A stretch of DNA of 64,000 nucleotides from Prorocentrum cordatum (GCA_963575745.1 CAUYUJ010007402.1:22501-86500), one strand, 5' to 3'. Shown: positions 21,299 through 32,204, numbered from the stretch's first letter. The notes: generated by a model not told the origin, from the letters alone. A program made the numbers and translations.

Positions 21299-21460
21299 GG
21301 ACAGGGCGCGGAAGGCGTCGTCTGGGCCAGCACGCGAGGCTAATTAGTTACAACAGGCAACGCACCTGCAGTAACAAATCGCAGAGAATGCGAGGCGCGC
21401 ACATGCACTGAGCAAAATGCTCCGCATTGAGGCGATGGCACCTTGGGCTGGCGGGGATAC
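21299..21460 (+). repeat. 162-bp direct repeat, copy 1
   Basis: Gap-free match to 22019-22180, exactly 720 bp downstream, with about 11 substitutions (about 93%). It contains GCTAATTAGTTACAACAGG and ends with the GGGGATAC box. Confidence 0.8.
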
Positions 21461-22018
21461 TTTTTGGTTCGCGGCTCCAAGGCGAGGGACAGGGAGCGGG
21501 CACAACGTCCGGGGCGCGGTGCGATGTAAATTGGCGCGAGATTGCCGCAGACTCCAGCGGACAACACACGCAACGGCGCATGCACATTCCAAGGACAAAA
21601 TGCCCCTCATTGAGACGCAAACCAGCGTCAGCGGGTGACCGGCCCAGACAGCCCGGCAGGTGGGGAAGCAAAGGCGCGGCGACCGGCAGCGGAACGGGGG
21701 GGAGAAGTCGCCCTTGCGGCGCCAAGTTCCAGCCGAACCGCATTCGGAAGCGAGGCCAAGACGGACAGCGGGGCACTGTAAAAGCCGCAGGCAGAACGCG
21801 GATCCGAATGGCCAATGACCAGGCGAAGCCCACGTGCGTGTACACAGGGACAGGCCGTCCAAGACCTCGGAAAAGAGAGGGGGTGAGTGCGAGCGCGAGC
21901 GACTAACACAGGCTCACTGCAGCACCCCGGGTTAACGATGGTGCGGGTAAAGAGGCCTGACTCACCAAGGCTCACTGAAGCTGAGGTGTGGCTGATCCGC
22001 GTCAGAGCGCCATCCAGC

Positions 22019-22180
22019 GGACAGGGAGCGGAAGGCGTCGTCTGGGCCAGCAGGCGAGGCTAATTAGTTACAACAGGCAACGCACCTGCAGTAATAAATC
22101 GCAAAGAATGCGAGGTGCGCACATGCACTGAGCAAAATGCTCCGCATTAAGGCGACCGCACCTAGGGCTGGTGGGGATAC
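22019..22180 (+). repeat. 162-bp direct repeat, copy 2
   Basis: Second copy of 21299-21460. It is followed directly by CGCGAAGCGTCTAGAATTTG, which resembles an internal LTR segment at about 11256-11280 (CGCAAAGCGTCTCGAACTTG). Confidence 0.8.
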
Positions 22181-22385
22181 GCGAAGCGTCTAGAATTTGT
22201 TGTTCCTCATCGCTGCCACGGACCTCCTCGTCCGCAACCTTCGCGATGTACCGTTGAATGTTTTTTGTCTGCTGGACTGCCCACTTGTCACTACAGTAAA
22301 CCGAACTACCAAGAGCCAACCAAGTACGCTAAGACTCGCGAGTGATCGGTGTCTGCGTCGAGTCAGGGGTCCTTCCGGCACTTCT

Positions 22386-22542
22386 TCGGCGGTGGACAAA
22401 CCTCCTTTTAGTAAACCACCCTTTAGTGAAAACGGCCTGGGACCGAAACCGGCGGACTTGGACCTGCAAAAATGACGGCCACGACGTCCTCTCGCGAACC
22501 GAAAACGGCCAATTCACTCATCGACGTGTCAGGGTAGGAGGT
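22386..22542 (+). repeat. 157-bp dispersed repeat, copy 2
   Basis: Same length and orientation as 3561-3717; see that entry. The shared 3' end GTCAGGGTAGGAGGT marks its right boundary. Confidence 0.75.
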
Positions 22543-22567
22543 CTGTCCACCCCTTAGTTTGACGGCG

Positions 22568-22723
22568 CGCACAAGGGGGTGGGGGGTGGGGGGAAGGCTT
22601 CTTAGAAGAAGGCTGCTTCTTAGAAGGCGCTGGCCTTACATCTATAGATAAGGCCCGCGCCTTCTAGGAAGCAGGGGTGCTTCTAAGAAGCCCCCCCCTC
22701 CCCCCACCCCCCTCTGCACGTGG
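22568..22723. repeat. ~155-bp near-perfect hairpin (foldback/MITE-like element)
   Basis: The left arm (about 22568-22643) and right arm (about 22644-22723) are inverted complements over about 75 bp with few mismatches. They are centred on the perfect palindrome ATCTATAGAT. The ends are purine-rich GGGGGTGGGG on the left and CCCCCACCCC on the right. Direct CTTCTTAGAAG palindromes recur inside each arm. Noncoding; it could extrude a long cruciform or, if transcribed, a stable hairpin RNA. Confidence 0.82.
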
Positions 22724-22749
22724 CTGAGATCGGGGATCTTCTGGCGCGG

Positions 22750-22895
22750 GTCAATCCAGACCCGGGTCAGCAAGAAACCAAAAACTGCAATGCAGGAAAA
22801 CAAAACTGCAACGCAGGTCTTCGCAAACCCGGGTCAGCCAATATGTTCGGCCGCCTCGCGGCCACGCGCGGCTCGCTAACCCGGGTCAGCCAGAA
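22750..22895. repeat. Spaced ACCCGGGTCAGC motif cluster
   Basis: ACCCGGGTCAGC occurs near 22758, 22829 and 22879. Tandem AACTGCAAYGCAGG words lie between the first two. No gene was recognised from 22.9 to 23.4 kb, where the DNA is GC-rich and unique by eye. Confidence 0.55.
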
Positions 22896-23454
22896 GGGGT
22901 CTTCTCAGGATCCTGCAGGATCCGGAGCCCTGGCTGACTCCCGTTTGCATCGACCCCCGCCTCTTGAGCCCCGATGAGAGCTCTCTTCTCGGGCCCGGCT
23001 GCGCCGCTGGAAGCGGGAAGCCTTCGGCGGCCCGAGGAGGGGGGGGCGGAGGCAGGCTGCCCGGGGGGGCCCGCGCGCGCAGGCCCGACCCCCCGAGGCC
23101 GGGGCACGCGGCATCACGGGCCACAGCAGGGAAGCACGTGCGGAGAACCGCAGCATCCCACGGGCCCTCGGGGCCCGTAAAGTCACAACGTGTATCAAGG
23201 ACGGGTGAGAAGGACGCAGGACCCTTGGAGGCCGAAGTTGGGTTTGTTAGGGCGGCGGGCGACCAGTGATAATGGCAAGGACGAGCCTCAGAGGCAGGGA
23301 CACAAGGGTACCCTAGATGAAGGCGCGCGTCCTTACTATGCGCGTTGACTGTAAGTGGTCCAGCGAGTTTCTGGCCCTGCTCTCCCAGGACCTCCTTCCC
23401 TTCGAACGGGGGGGTGCGATGCGTCAGGGGGCCCCACACAACATGGCTCCATCA

Positions 23455-23592
23455 CGGGTTCCGATGCTCCAAGATGGCTTCCAAGATGGCTTCCGAAATG
23501 GCCCTAGATAGCTGCCGGCATTCCTCCAAGAGGCCCCAAGATGGCCACAAGGCGGTTCCAAATGCTCTCTCAACGACCCCCAAGAAGCTAAC
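23455..23592. repeat. CCAAGATGGC degenerate repeat upstream of the LINE
   Basis: CCAAGATGGCTTCCAAGATG-type words, AAGAGGCCCC and GATGGCC words. Same family as the DNA flanking the LTR element. Confidence 0.7.
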
Positions 23593-26500
23593 GTCCGCTA
23601 GCTAACGCCCCGGCAAAGCCGCCACCCCGCTCCCTCCCCTTCCGCCCGAGCAGGTGCGGACCAAGGAGGAGCGGCGCAGACGGCGACAAGCGATCCGTAA
23701 GGACAGGGCTGCCACGGTTGCTGCAACAGTGGCGCCGGCCTCTCGCTGCTGAGGCGGGCCTCGCGCCGGCGTGCCCTCCGAGAACAACTCCAGAACCAAT
23801 CAAACTTGCGACCATCAATCTTGCCTCTTGGTCACGACACGGCGCCGCCCTCTTGGAGGCAGCGGAGGCAGACGGAATCGAGGCGATCTTGGTACAAGAG
23901 ACTCAGATCACGACCAATGACACACAGGCAGCCCGCCGGCTGGCTGCAACCAAGGGATGGGTGTGGACGACTGGTACTGCCACAGCTACACACACCTTGG
24001 GGCGCTCTCGCGACGAAGTGGGCGGGCTCTGTGTGCTTACACAACGGCGTGCACGAGCCACCTACATCGATCACGTACGAAACACCGAACAACCACGGAG
24101 CCCCCGGTGGGGGAGAAGCGGCTATGTTCCGACTGGAGCCGGCCACGAGCAGCATTATTATTGCCAACGTACACCTGCGTGCAATGGCAGACGACCAATC
24201 AAGACTTGACATTCTCCACTGGGTTGGAGAGCAACACGCACGGATTGGCTCTGGGCTCCCGATTGTCATCGCAGGGGACTTCAACCTCCTCCCAGACGAC
24301 GATATGATTGTGGACATTGGATCATTCTTGGGTCTGCGCGTAACAGCCTATACGACACCAACGCGGTGGAACAGCGACAGGACTTTGGACTATTTCTTGG
24401 GGTCCAATACGATCAACCTGGACAGCATCACTGTACATGGATGCCATCTCTCCGACCACAAACTGGTGCATGTGATGGTCGACATGAAAGCCGTGCAGCC
24501 AGCAAAGGGCGTTGCCTGGAGACGAGCCGCGCGTTTCGCCTTGCCACAGAGCGCGTCCAGGCTGACTCCCAACACAACGACCGCGACCACGACTACCAAC
24601 ACCACGACTACTACTACAGCTACTCCACTTACCCAACATAACTCTCCCACTCCAACTCCTGCTCCGGCTCCTACCCACCCACCGACTCCTGCCCCAACTT
24701 CAGGAGGGACGTTTGTCGGCAGTAACGGCAAGGGAGGAGAGGGAGAGGGAGAAGCAGCTGAACAGAGGCAGAAGGAGGCGAAGGAGGACGAGCAAGCACA
24801 GGCTGTGTACATCGAGCGCTTGGCCACACAATGGCGCTCACGGTCCAGGGGTGTGCCGGATCAGTTTGTTTCTGTTTCGGATCGCTGGATGTGGTGGTGC
24901 ATGCGTGCGGAATCTTGCTTACGTTCAGAACCAGATTTGCTCGTCCGCGACGGCGAGGTTGGGAAATCGTCCTTTGAATACGCACCGTGGTCACGGAAAG
25001 AATCGGGGAACGACTCGTATACGAAACATGAGAGACAGATCCGGCGCCTCCTCCAACACTTAGGGGAGATGCCTGGCAGGAGGGGGAGACATGCAGCCAA
25101 ACTTCTTGCGCAGTGGCGACGACGAGCTCGTAAACTGTGGAGAGTGATGGGCAATGCGGTCCCCAACCCTACTCCGACCCCTACTTCCAACCCCAACTCG
25201 GCTCCGGCGGGCAGTGCGGGAGGTGGAGGTCGAGGCGATGGAGGAGGAGGAACAACGGTGGTGGATACGACGACGAATTTGGCTGCGACGAGCGGGGCTA
25301 TCATCTGGGCTCCGACGGACAGTGATGTGGGAGGAGGAGACGGCGGTGCAACAATGGCGGCTACGACGACGGTGGTGGCTGCGATGGGTGGCGACGACGA
25401 CCCAATTGCGACAGCGACGGGGCAACGGGGGAATACCACCACGACCACACCACTCAGTTACACTAACCCTTGGGAGTGGGAAGGGGCCACCAAGGAGGTA
25501 GAGCAGGCGCTATCTGCATGCCTCGAGGGATCCAGACAGGAACGACTCAGGGTCTGGAGGCAAAAACTACAGGCAGACGGGCTCGGCAAGACCACGGCAG
25601 CTTGGATACGGAACCAAGTATCGTCTTATTCCAACACGGCAATGCAAGACCCTACACGGAAGGTTTTGCAGGGCTCGACCTACGCTGCCACGAACTATTT
25701 CGATCAGGATGCTGTGAACCGTGTCAGAGATTATTACGACCAACATTTTTACGCTTGTGGTCTCGGGAATAACGTGCAGGGATATCTTGATTCTTACCAA
25801 CAATATCTGGATAGCGCCCGGGATGATATTCAGCAGGCTCAGGACCTCCAACACCACCACGCTCGACATATCTTCGCTACGGCTGGGCCCTTGGACCCAT
25901 GGAGAGCACCTGAGACAGTTGAGTTTCGACGGATGTTTCACGGAGGAAAGGCCCACGGCCCCGACCAATGGTGCCCAGAAGAGCTGATCCTTCTACCAGA
26001 CGACGCCCTCGTGGAGCTGATTCACAACTGCGCCGAAGCTGAACAACACGGCTGGCCGCCCCAGCTCCTGCAGTGGAGACAGATACACATTCCCAAGGAT
26101 GAAGCGGCAACCATGCCGGTACTGACGCGACTCCGTCCCATAGCAATCGCGAGCGCGGTTGTGAGAGCCTGGCATCGCTGGAGGGCTGCTCAGCTCACCG
26201 AGTATCTCCAACCTGTTTTCCCTGACACGCAGGGTGGGGGGATGAAGGGCCGCACCCTCGAGCAACTCATCGAGCCGTGCCTCTCCCGGCTCGAGGAGAC
26301 GATCACCGCCAACAGGCTGGACGACACGTTTAAAGCGACCCCAGAACAGCAAGCTCTCCTTCAGCAGCGCCGGGGTGAGCTGCACGTCACATCTTGGGAC
26401 TACGAATCGGCTTTTGACCGAGTCTCCCCGCGCCTCGTCGGCGCGATATGGCGGCATCTGGGCGTCCCAAGCGAGATCACCAACAGCATTGTATACGTAT

Positions 26501-28140
26501 GGGAACACCAGGAGCGCTGGATTGAGCTGGGCCCTTTCCTCTCCGACCAATCTATACTCGTCTCCAACAGCCTGCCTCAAGGGGACCCCGTTGCTATGCT
26601 GGCGATGGCTACGGTTCTGGTGGGACCACTGCGAAGAATCGGCATCATTGCTCCGACGGCCACGTGCTGCACTTACGCGGACGACCGGACCGCCATGACC
26701 GACACAGCAGAAGACATGCAGCGCATACAACAAGAATGGGACCACCTAGAGAGCTTGACGGCTCTACGGACCAACCACGCCAAGACGCAGAGCTTCACCA
26801 TCTACCCAGATCGTTGTGGAGCCGCACAGCTGACTTGGATGAACATGAAGATTCTGGGCCTGGATCTCAATCTCCACAGAGCCCGACTGACCAACAGGGA
26901 ACACCGCAAGTTCCTGGAAGGGTGCGTGCGACTCCGACGGATCGCCTCTCTGCCTCTGTCGCTACGACTACGACGGCTTGCGGTTACTGCGATGGCATTA
27001 CCTGTGTCGACATGGGCGCTGGTTCTCACACCGCCTACGAAAACTATGATCAACACCCACCAGCAGTTGGCACGACGGGCGGTGTCTCTCAGGAGGTGGA
27101 GGGGTGCGGCCCCAGAACTACTCCGCATGCTTCTCATGGGGCATCAGGCAGACGTGCGGTACCACCTCTGCCGAAGATCCTTACAGCTACTGCGGTGGCG
27201 GCTGCGCCGGCAGGGACAGGATGCCCTCGCCTTCTGGGACCACGCTGTCACGAGCGCGCAGACAAAAGGACCGATCCTCGCTTATAAGGCGCATCTGGCT
27301 ACCATTGGTGCCCAACAGAACGACAACTGGGAATGGAGGGGACCTCAGGGAAGCCTCCGGCTCACCGACGGGACAGGCAAGCAGCTACACGAGCTTCGCC
27401 TGATCCCCCGATCCAACGAATGGTCTGTGTTACAGAACAAGACTCGCCGCGAGAGCCCTCTGGCGGCGTGCGCTCCCTTTCCGACGGCTGCCCTACGGGT
27501 CGCCCAGGACGCACTACGGACAACTCCTGACTTGGCTTCGCACATCACTGCGGTATTGTGCGGGTGTGCTGTGTCGGACGCCCTCTTGCAATCCCACACG
27601 ACAGGAGAGGTATCGGATAAATGCGACCACTGTGGCGGGCCATACGTGCCCACGCTCGAGCACCACTACTGGGAATGCGCTGCCAACGACGACCTGCGAC
27701 GGGGCGTTGCTGTGCCGACAGCTGGCTTGACCCGCCGCCTGGGCTGGCCCACGACAGAGCTCACCAGGAAGACAGCAACAACGACCTGGCTACCTATGGT
27801 GTTCACCAAGGCACGGGTACGGCAACGGGTATTACACGCTCGGTTTGCCACGACACATGAAGGGGGAAGCCGGGTGCGTAGGAACACTACCCTACAGCCC
27901 GGGAGGGAAAACCCATAAATACAACGGGGACCACAACCATAATTGGGAACACTGCCGTTGGGGACACCACACACTGACGTGACATTGGGATTGCATGTAT
28001 TGCGGTGCATTACTTTTGTTCTGCCGGGAGGGACCGCTCCCATTATCCCACGGTCGCCGAGGTCATCCCTCGTGGCGCTGTACGACCAGCGCTTCCGGTT
28101 CAACCCCCTCAAACTGTTCAAGAAAATTAATGGTTGTGGC
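23593..28140 (+). mobile_element. Non-LTR retrotransposon (LINE) with AP endonuclease and RT
   Basis: A coding region of about 4.2 kb is followed by about 220 bp of 3' sequence. The borders are approximate: the 5' edge is placed where the CCAAGATGGC repeat ends, and the 3' edge after the ATTAATGGTTGTGG tail, where homology can no longer be judged. No poly-A tail or target duplication was found. The domain order endonuclease, long low-complexity linker, RT, CCHC knuckle is that of APE-type LINEs. Confidence 0.85.
23718..27918 (+). CDS. LINE ORF2-like polyprotein: AP endonuclease, reverse transcriptase, CCHC zinc knuckle
   Basis: The endonuclease starts with IKLATINLASWSRHG and ILVQETQI (catalytic Glu) in one frame, to about 24105. 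It then continues in the next frame with VIAGDFNLLPDD (24274-24285 area), DRTLDYFLGS and LSDHKLVHV (SDH at 24450-24458). The apparent frameshift lies in C/G runs near 24100-24120. A Thr/Pro/Gly-rich linker (24580-25450) separates it from RT. RT shows WDYESAFDRV (motif A), NSLPQGDP (motif B) and YADDRT (motif C, 26674-26685), all catalytic Asp present. Near the C-terminus CDHCGGPYVPTLEHHYWEC is a C-x2-C-x9-H-x4-C knuckle (27622-27678). It would nick target DNA and prime reverse transcription there. Apart from the one frameshift the 4.2 kb is open, so this copy is young or the shift is a sequencing error. The initiation codon is uncertain. Confidence 0.88.
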
Positions 28141-28650
28141 TCTCTGCAATGACATCTCCTAGTTCACCCTGGGCGCCCGCTATGATTCATATGTCTCCTC
28201 CTGCGTTTTCCCGCCACCCCTTGCAGGCAGCGTTTCTGAATGGGCTGGCGGGAACTCGCAGAGCGTGGGGAATGATCAAACGCTGACAGCCATGACTGCG
28301 CTACAGTTGGTCAAATGGCCTTGCCCACGGAACTCGGAGCAGCTCAGCCCGCCTTCTCATTGGCAACCCTGGCCTGCCGCTTCTGCCAAGACCCCTTGCC
28401 CGCTGGGCGGTCGTCGCCATCGTCGGCGGCGACGATGCCCCACCTCCTCTTGCTGGAAAACGGCGGCGAGCCCTTCTTGGCAGGCGTGTCAAGGGCACCT
28501 TAAGGACCCCCGCCATCCATCACGCTCGCGGCTATTTGTCCCCCAACTACCCCGTGGCCCGTGGCCCGCGGCGTTGGGTCCTCGTTCCCCAACATCCCGC
28601 ATCGTTGGGGCCACGCGTCAAATCCGAAACGCCCCGCGTCGGACCAAACA
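27919..28650. other. LINE 3' untranslated region, then unassigned DNA
   Basis: 27919-28140 is probably LINE 3' UTR: it follows the stop directly and contains CTGCCGGGAGGGACCGCTCC and an AAAATTAATGG tail. From 28150 to 28650 I see no supported gene. A GTTTCTGAATGGGCTGGCGGG word at about 28227 resembles 20474-20496. Confidence 0.5.
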
Positions 28651-28825
28651 GGAGGTCCAGACAAGATGGGAGAACCAGACCAGCCAGGAGTGCCAGACAA
28701 GACGGGAGGCCCAAACAGGACGAGAGGGCCAGACCAGACGGGAGGACCAGACCAGACGGAAGGACCAGACCAGACGGGAGGACCCGACAGGACGGGATAG
28801 GATAGGATAGGATAGGGTAGGAGCG
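28650..28825. repeat. GACGGGAGGACCAGACCA minisatellite and GGATA run
   Basis: About ten degenerate 10-20-bp units (ACCAGACGGGAGG and variants), ending in (GGATA)n at 28795-28820. Confidence 0.85.
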
Positions 28826-28996
28826 ATCGCGAAGCGAAGTGACATTGCCAAAATCACTAGCTGAGCACGCGCGCGCGCCAGAGAGCCAAGCCACAGCAAC
28901 GAACTGTGTGAGGGGTGCGCCAAAATGGGGCGCCGCCGCCATGCGGACCCTGCCACGGTGGCCGTCGGTGGCGCTCCCTACAGGGCCACGAGTCGT

Positions 28997-29670
28997 TGGC
29001 GGGGGTCAGGGTCCAAAAACACAAAGGATTTGCCACATTTCTGAAATTCGGTGGCACCCCTCAGGGTGCGAAAACACAGGGGAGTTGCCGCATTTCTGAA
29101 ATTCGCTGGCACCTCTCACGCAGATAGGCGGGGTCAGGGTCCATAAACACATTAGACTTTCCACATTTCTCACATTCGGTGGCACCCCTCTGACAGATCG
29201 GCGGAATCAGGGTCTGAAAACACATGGGGATTTGCCACATTTCTAAAATTCGATGGCACCTCTCACGCAGATCGGCGGGGTCAGGGTCCGAAAACCTGGG
29301 GGATTCTCAACGTTTCTGAAATTTGCTGGCACCCCTCACGCGGATCGACAGGGTCAGGGTCCAAAAACACAAAGGATTTGCCACATTTTTGTAAAAATTC
29401 GGTGGCACCCCTCATGCAGATCGGCGGAATCAGGGTCTAAAAACACATAGGGATTTGCCACATTTCTGAAATTTGCTGGCACCCCTGACGCAGTTTGGCG
29501 GGGTCAGGGTCCAAAAACACAGGGGATGTGCCACATTTCTAAAATTCGGCAACACACCCTCACGCAAATCGGCGGGGTCAGGGTCCAAAAACACAAGGGA
29601 TTTGCCACATTTCTGAAATTCGGTTGCGCCCCTCACGCAAATCGGCGGAGCCAGGGTCGAAAAACAAACA
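28997..29670 (+). repeat. 73-76-bp tandem satellite, ~9-10 copies
   Basis: The unit contains TCAGGGTCCAAAAACACA, GATTTGCCACATTTCTGAAA and GGCACCCCTCACGCAGATCG. TCAGGG starts at 29006, 29061, 29134, 29207, 29281, 29354, 29430, 29504 and 29578, giving spacings of 55, 73, 73, 74, 73, 76, 74 and 74. The last partial unit is at 29651. The copies are divergent. The second spacing (55) marks a deletion-bearing unit. No coding function. Confidence 0.93.
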
Positions 29671-31400
29671 TGTCCCGACACTGCTTTACAGCGGCGCCCA
29701 GACCTCATGATTTAGCTTTTGAATCTCCCATTATCCAAGGGGGCCGGCAGCATGGGAGCGAAGCCCTCACGGATTAAAAAGAGGAAGAGAGGGTGGAAGG
29801 AGGAGAAAGGATGATGGAGGAGGAAGGAATGACAAAAAGTCGGAGGAGGAGGGAGGGAGGGAGGCGGAGAAGGGAAGGACGAGGGAAGCAGGGGGGATGA
29901 GAGACGCGGGCGGGAGGGGGGATGAGAGAAGCAGGAGGGGGATGGAGGGAGGGGGGGGGAGAAGAGACGCGGGCGTCACAAATTTATACTTCATGTACAG
30001 GTTCGTGAGAGGCTCGATGACGTTCGGCACGGCCTGCGGCGCGGTGCCCGGCGGGGGGGCGGGTGGGCGGGGGACCCAAAGGGCGACGCTGCCCGCGCCC
30101 CTTTCGGTCCGGCGCTGCCTCAGCCCCCCCCCAGAGCGGTGCTGAGGGGCAAGGGGCGGGGGACGTTCGAAGGTTCGAAGTTCGAGGTTTGAGGTTCTCG
30201 GGCGTTTTCGGTTCTTCCCCGCAGCTTTCCAGCCCTTGGGATCCCTTCTGGCGGCTGCGCCTCGCCAAGAGCCTCCCCGGTGTGCCCAGATCGGCCCGGA
30301 CGACTGCCGCAGGCCCGAGCCATGACCCGAAAACCGAGAGGTGACCGGCCCAGGGGGGAGCATCGACCTGGCATCGGCGATGCCTCGCCGCTGGATCGGC
30401 GAGAGGCCACCGATACACGTCGGCCGGAAGAAGTAGGTGAGAACATGAAGTGGGAGGGCGGAGTAGGTTGATTGGGGCCAGGCCCCCCCGGAGAATTACA
30501 GACCGCAGCAAAAGCGTGTCGATTCCTGAAGTGGGAAGGCGCCTGAAGTAATCTGGGGTCTGGAAATCCAAACATACCTGCTTTCAACGACCGGCGTGTA
30601 GCGAATCCGAACGCTCACGGGGAAAGGTTTGCGCCACCGGGCCTCTCGGCGATCCGTGAGCGGTCGCGGGTCGATGCCTCCCCCCTGAGCCTGTCGGCCC
30701 CTGGCGTCGCCCCGGACGTGGCCTTCCTTCCTCGAGTCGGCTCCCGGGCGGCCGTGCGGGACGAGCCGGGCACCCCCCCGGAACGCCGTCGGCGAGGCAC
30801 AACTGCTGGGGGAGCATGCCGAGGCTGAAGGCCGCCGGGAACTGGCGAAAGCGCGTGGAAGAAAAAACGCAAACCTGGGACCCAAAATGTTCCCCCCCCC
30901 TGAGCCTATTCCTCCTTTGAACGCCTCACGTTGCCCCTGACTCCAAAGCGGTGCGCACTGACGGAGCCTGGCCTCGGAGCGGTAAGGAGAGGCAGGGAAT
31001 CCCACCATCAGGGCGGTGGCAGGACTGAGCTGGGTTGGATCGCGACGTCGGATCGGGTCGGAAACGGATCGGATCGCCAGCGGACCGTCCCGAAACGAAT
31101 CGGAATGGGATCGCCGCGACCAGCTCTGGCTTGCCACGGCCGATGCTGGTGAATCGAAAGAATCGGAATAGAAGCCCCTGTCAGCGAGTCGAACCGCGTC
31201 GACTCGGATCGTAGGCGACCCTGCCAGCCCTCTGGGCGGAGGTGGTACAACGGTTCTGCTCTTCTCTCTTCCAAACACCTTCCTTCCCCTTTTCGGGAAC
31301 TCCCCCTGCCACCACGTCGCATGACTCCCCCCCCTCGGCTAAGCAAGGTTACCGAAAGGACTGTGATCCTCCTTTACTCGTCTGCATTACACGTATGTTC
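29671..31400. other. Unassigned DNA with a purine tract and GATCGG-rich segment
   Basis: 29775-29975 is a G/A-rich tract. 30160-30200 has TTCGAAGGTTCGAAGTTCGAGG-like words, in short pieces. 31025-31210 is rich in GGATCGG and GAATCGG words. Long minus-strand frames here (for example 30496-31278) have Arg/Ser/Pro-rich composition and no domain, so I do not call a gene. Confidence 0.5.
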
Positions 31401-31418
31401 CCGCTGCCGCTGCTTCCG

Positions 31419-31420
31419 TA

Positions 31421-31474
<54 letters not shown>
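31419..31474. repeat. (CTG)n microsatellite, ~18 units
   Basis: Pure CTG/CAG run. Depending on strand and frame it reads poly-Cys, poly-Leu, poly-Ala or poly-Gln. No flanking gene was identified. Confidence 0.95.
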
Positions 31475-31475
<1 letters not shown>

Positions 31476-32204
31476 GCGGAACTCCCGCATACAAGTGCTT
31501 TGAACTGATCAGCGACCTCCTATGTGCCAGTGTTGCGGATTGCTCCACAACTTCCCGCTCACTCGCGCTTCGGAATGCACGTCGAATTACCCCCCCTGGT
31601 GCTCTGAAATGCTGCACGAACTCCCTCTTCTTGGTGCTTTGAAATGCTCGACGAGCTCTCCCGTGCTGCTCAGGAGGCACCAGGGACGCACTCGAGTGTT
31701 GAGGGTTGAGGAGGACTGCTGGGACTCGTGAGAAGCCCTGGTGGGGTCGTCTGGCGGGCCCTGTTGGTGCTCCGTGGGGCCGTTTGGGTGCTCTGTTGGG
31801 GCCTCTTGAGCTCTGGAAGCCCTCCAAGCGCCGCCTTGGAGCCAACCCAGACATCGGGCGCTCCAAATGTTTCGATGCGCAGATCCCTGGAGGTCTGGAT
31901 AACTTCCCCAAGGCCAGATGTTTGAATCCTGGGTTGTTCCCCACCCGACAAGTTGGGGCTTTTAGATTTCAAAAACAGGTCCCCTGGCCAACCCCACCCT
32001 GCATACTGCGGCCGCCAGAACCCAAACTGTCCTGATGGTCCCGGATGTCCCACCTGGGACCCGTCCAACCCCAAAATGTCCCGATGGTCCTGGGTGTCCC
32101 GCCTGGCGGCCGGCCAACCCCACCCTGCATACCGCGGCTGCCAGACCACAAATTGTCCCGATGATCCCCGAGTGCCGAGTGCCCCGCCTCGCGCCCTCGA
32201 CGAA
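31475..32204. other. No supported gene; repeated CCCGATGGTCC-type segments
   Basis: A segment at about 31980-32160 contains two related ~110-bp units (GGCCAACCCCACCCTGCATAC at 31987 and 32115). Frames through it are compositional. The CCTCTTGAG and GGGGCC words at 31730-31820 resemble the CCAAGAGGCC repeat in reverse orientation. Confidence 0.5.

Larger units (their letters stand above)
20470..22195. repeat. Cluster of repeats carrying a GGCTGGYGGGGATAY box
   Basis: The box (GGCTGG, C or T, GGGGATA, then a T-run and a GC-rich GGCTCC tail) recurs near 20485, 21148, 21258, 21448 and 22168, and in weaker form near 28238. Between boxes lie further short duplicated words such as GTACCAGGG-GGCCG (20780, 20868). 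No conserved protein was recognised in either strand. The structure suggests a nested family of noncoding repeats. Confidence 0.6.

Noticed and set aside
28997-29670. CRISPR array
   Set aside because: Units are adjacent tandem repeats with no unique spacers, in a eukaryotic context.
31387-31944. Poly-alanine protein across the CTG repeat
   Set aside because: The open frame exists only because the triplet repeat lacks stops; flanking sequence has no coding support.
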